Of a stretch of 43,167 nt of DNA, positions 42,379 through 43,167 are shown one piece after another. The DNA lies in the NCBI GenBank assembly GCA_021738385.1, contig JAIPCF010000015.1, forward strand, positions 1 to 43,167, in the 5' to 3' direction. A program made the translations under genes and the position numbers. How positions within the stretch are numbered: position 1 is the first letter of the stretch; each line of letters begins with the position of its first letter. The notes under the pieces are model-generated. The model saw only the letters and a program-made list of their open reading frames with translations. It did no database searches and had not been told where the DNA came from. Source of the DNA: Sulfuritalea sp. Its GTDB lineage: Bacteria; Pseudomonadota; Gammaproteobacteria; Burkholderiales; Rhodocyclaceae.

Positions 42379-43167
42379 CGCTTGCTCCTACTGCCGGTTT
42401 GGTGGCGTTCCTGACGAATTTCAGCGGTTTCACGGTGCCGTCCGGCAGTTCGCGCTTTACCCTGCTCTTGTAGTACTCGCGGCGGGATGAGAACAGCGCG
42501 AGCGGCCCCCATTTCAGCTTGATGATGCCGTCCTGCGGGCAGTACTCGGCGCAGCGTCCGCACAGCGTGCAGTCCTCGTTGTACGCCTTGCGTCCTTCGT
42601 CCATGGATATCTCGGGGATGTCCATCGGGCAGGCGTCGGTGCAGATGTGGCAACTGCCACAGTTCGCCCGGCTCGGCTTTGCCACACGCATTGGCGAGAG
42701 GCGCTGGAACACGGCATTGAAAGCCAGCAGCGGGCAGATGCGGCAAAAGGGTTGTCGAAGCGCCAGCCCACCGACCAGCATGAAGCCGATCAGCGTGTTG
42801 GCGATAGCGCCGAGGCTGAAGCTGGCCGTGTCCCCGAGGCGCAGCGCGAGCTGTTCGGTATTGCCGGTGAGCAGCGTCGTCGCCACGCGCGACGGGCAGA
42901 TATCACAATAGGGATTTCCCATCGAATGCGGCGTCACGCCCAGCCCGGTGAGCAGCGGCAGCAAAAACACCAGGCCGAGCAGCAGCAGCCATTTCACCGG
43001 ACGGGCACGCCGTGCTGCGCCCAGATCGTCGGCGGACAGGCGGCGCAGACCGATGCCGAAGCGGCGACCCAGTTTGCCGATCAATTCCTGCAGCGTGCCC
43101 AGAGGGCAGACCCAGCCGCAAAAGGCCTTGCCGATGACGAAGAAGAAGGCGAAGAAACTCAGAAAGG
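42371..43167 (-). CDS. NapH/NosR-like membrane polyferredoxin (5' end outside window)
   Basis: The frame is open to the window edge, where the segment FCGWVCPLGTLQE, a signature of NapH/NosR/RdxA-type proteins, is already present, so the start lies beyond it. Visible are three or four membrane segments, cytoplasmic CDICP and CRICP pairs, and two 4Fe-4S motifs (CGSCHICTDACP and CTLCGRCAEYCP). Such proteins pass electrons across or along the membrane to periplasmic or maturation systems. Coupling to the TauE/SafE-like protein suggests electron delivery for cytochrome or copper-site assembly, but the specific pathway cannot be named from this fragment. Confidence 0.85.
   Translation of the reverse strand, partial: FLSFFAFFFVIGKAFCGWVCPLGTLQELIGKLGRRFGIGLRRLSADDLGAARRARPVKWLLLLGLVFLLPLLTGLGVTPHSMGNPYCDICPSRVATTLLTGNTEQLALRLGDTASFSLGAIANTLIGFMLVGGLALRQPFCRICPLLAFNAVFQRLSPMRVAKPSRANCGSCHICTDACPMDIPEISMDEGRKAYNEDCTLCGRCAEYCPQDGIIKLKWGPLALFSSRREYYKSRVKRELPDGTVKPLKFVRNATKPAVGASDA

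Overview
The window reads as ordinary chromosome of a GC-rich betaproteobacterium, most likely near the Rhodocyclales/Sterolibacteriaceae. The evidence is the gene content and order: argS-SPOR-dsbA, thiS-thiG-(periplasmic protein)-trmB, and yicC divergent from kinase-PP2C-rph-rdgB-hemW, plus a bufferin operon, NnrS and cytochrome P460. The group assignment is an inference; there is no rRNA in the window. I saw no tRNA gene, CRISPR array, IS element or prophage.

Layout. 1-4.2 kb: the end of a membrane protein, a quinone-reductase-like dehydrogenase and a Pat-type protein lysine acetyltransferase. 4.3-7.4 kb: an EamA transporter and a three-gene bufferin operon (bufA-bufB-bufC; a modified copper-binding peptide). 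7.5-15 kb: a chemoreceptor, a D-arginine-dehydrogenase-like flavoenzyme with an Lrp regulator divergent from alanine dehydrogenase, an MFS transporter, a pirin and a BtuF-like protein. 15-20 kb: dsbA, a SPOR protein, argS, ubiB. 20-25 kb: a Na+/solute symporter, a J-like/trypsin-like fusion protein with altered catalytic positions, VanZ, a MazG-like enzyme, a 2Fe-2S ferredoxin and an alpha/beta hydrolase. 25-34 kb: a response-regulator/TPR protein, a NodIJ-type ABC exporter, thiS, thiG, trmB, a diguanylate cyclase, NnrS and a DsrE lipoprotein. 34-43 kb: redoxin and P460 with an HxlR regulator, the overlapping kinase-phosphatase-rph-rdgB-hemW operon, yicC, a cysteine-rich protein, and a TauE/SafE protein with a polyferredoxin.

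The most unusual signal is a dispersed repeat that no gene explains. It has a long form of 84 bp (4249, 7366, 13222, 41959) and a short form of 24 bp (11875, 11903, 30445, 34186, 36843, with weaker matches at 20609 and 35774). The short form equals the first 15 and last 9 bases of the long form. Both lengths are multiples of three. One reading frame on one strand (Ala-Val-Ser-Pro ... Pro-Thr/Ser-Phe) is open in all four long copies. The three clear copies inside genes (the TauE/SafE gene, hemW and the gene after thiG) all use that orientation and that frame. A fourth long copy reads openly into the MFS gene. Two short copies facing each other form the terminator between ald and the MFS gene. 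This resembles in principle the Rickettsia palindromic elements, or structured signals such as uptake-sequence pairs. I cannot tell from one window whether it moves.

Most operons are tightly packed, with 4-base or 1-base stop/start overlaps (bufB-bufC, thiG-ORF-trmB-GGDEF, kinase-PP2C-rph-rdgB, polyferredoxin-TauE).
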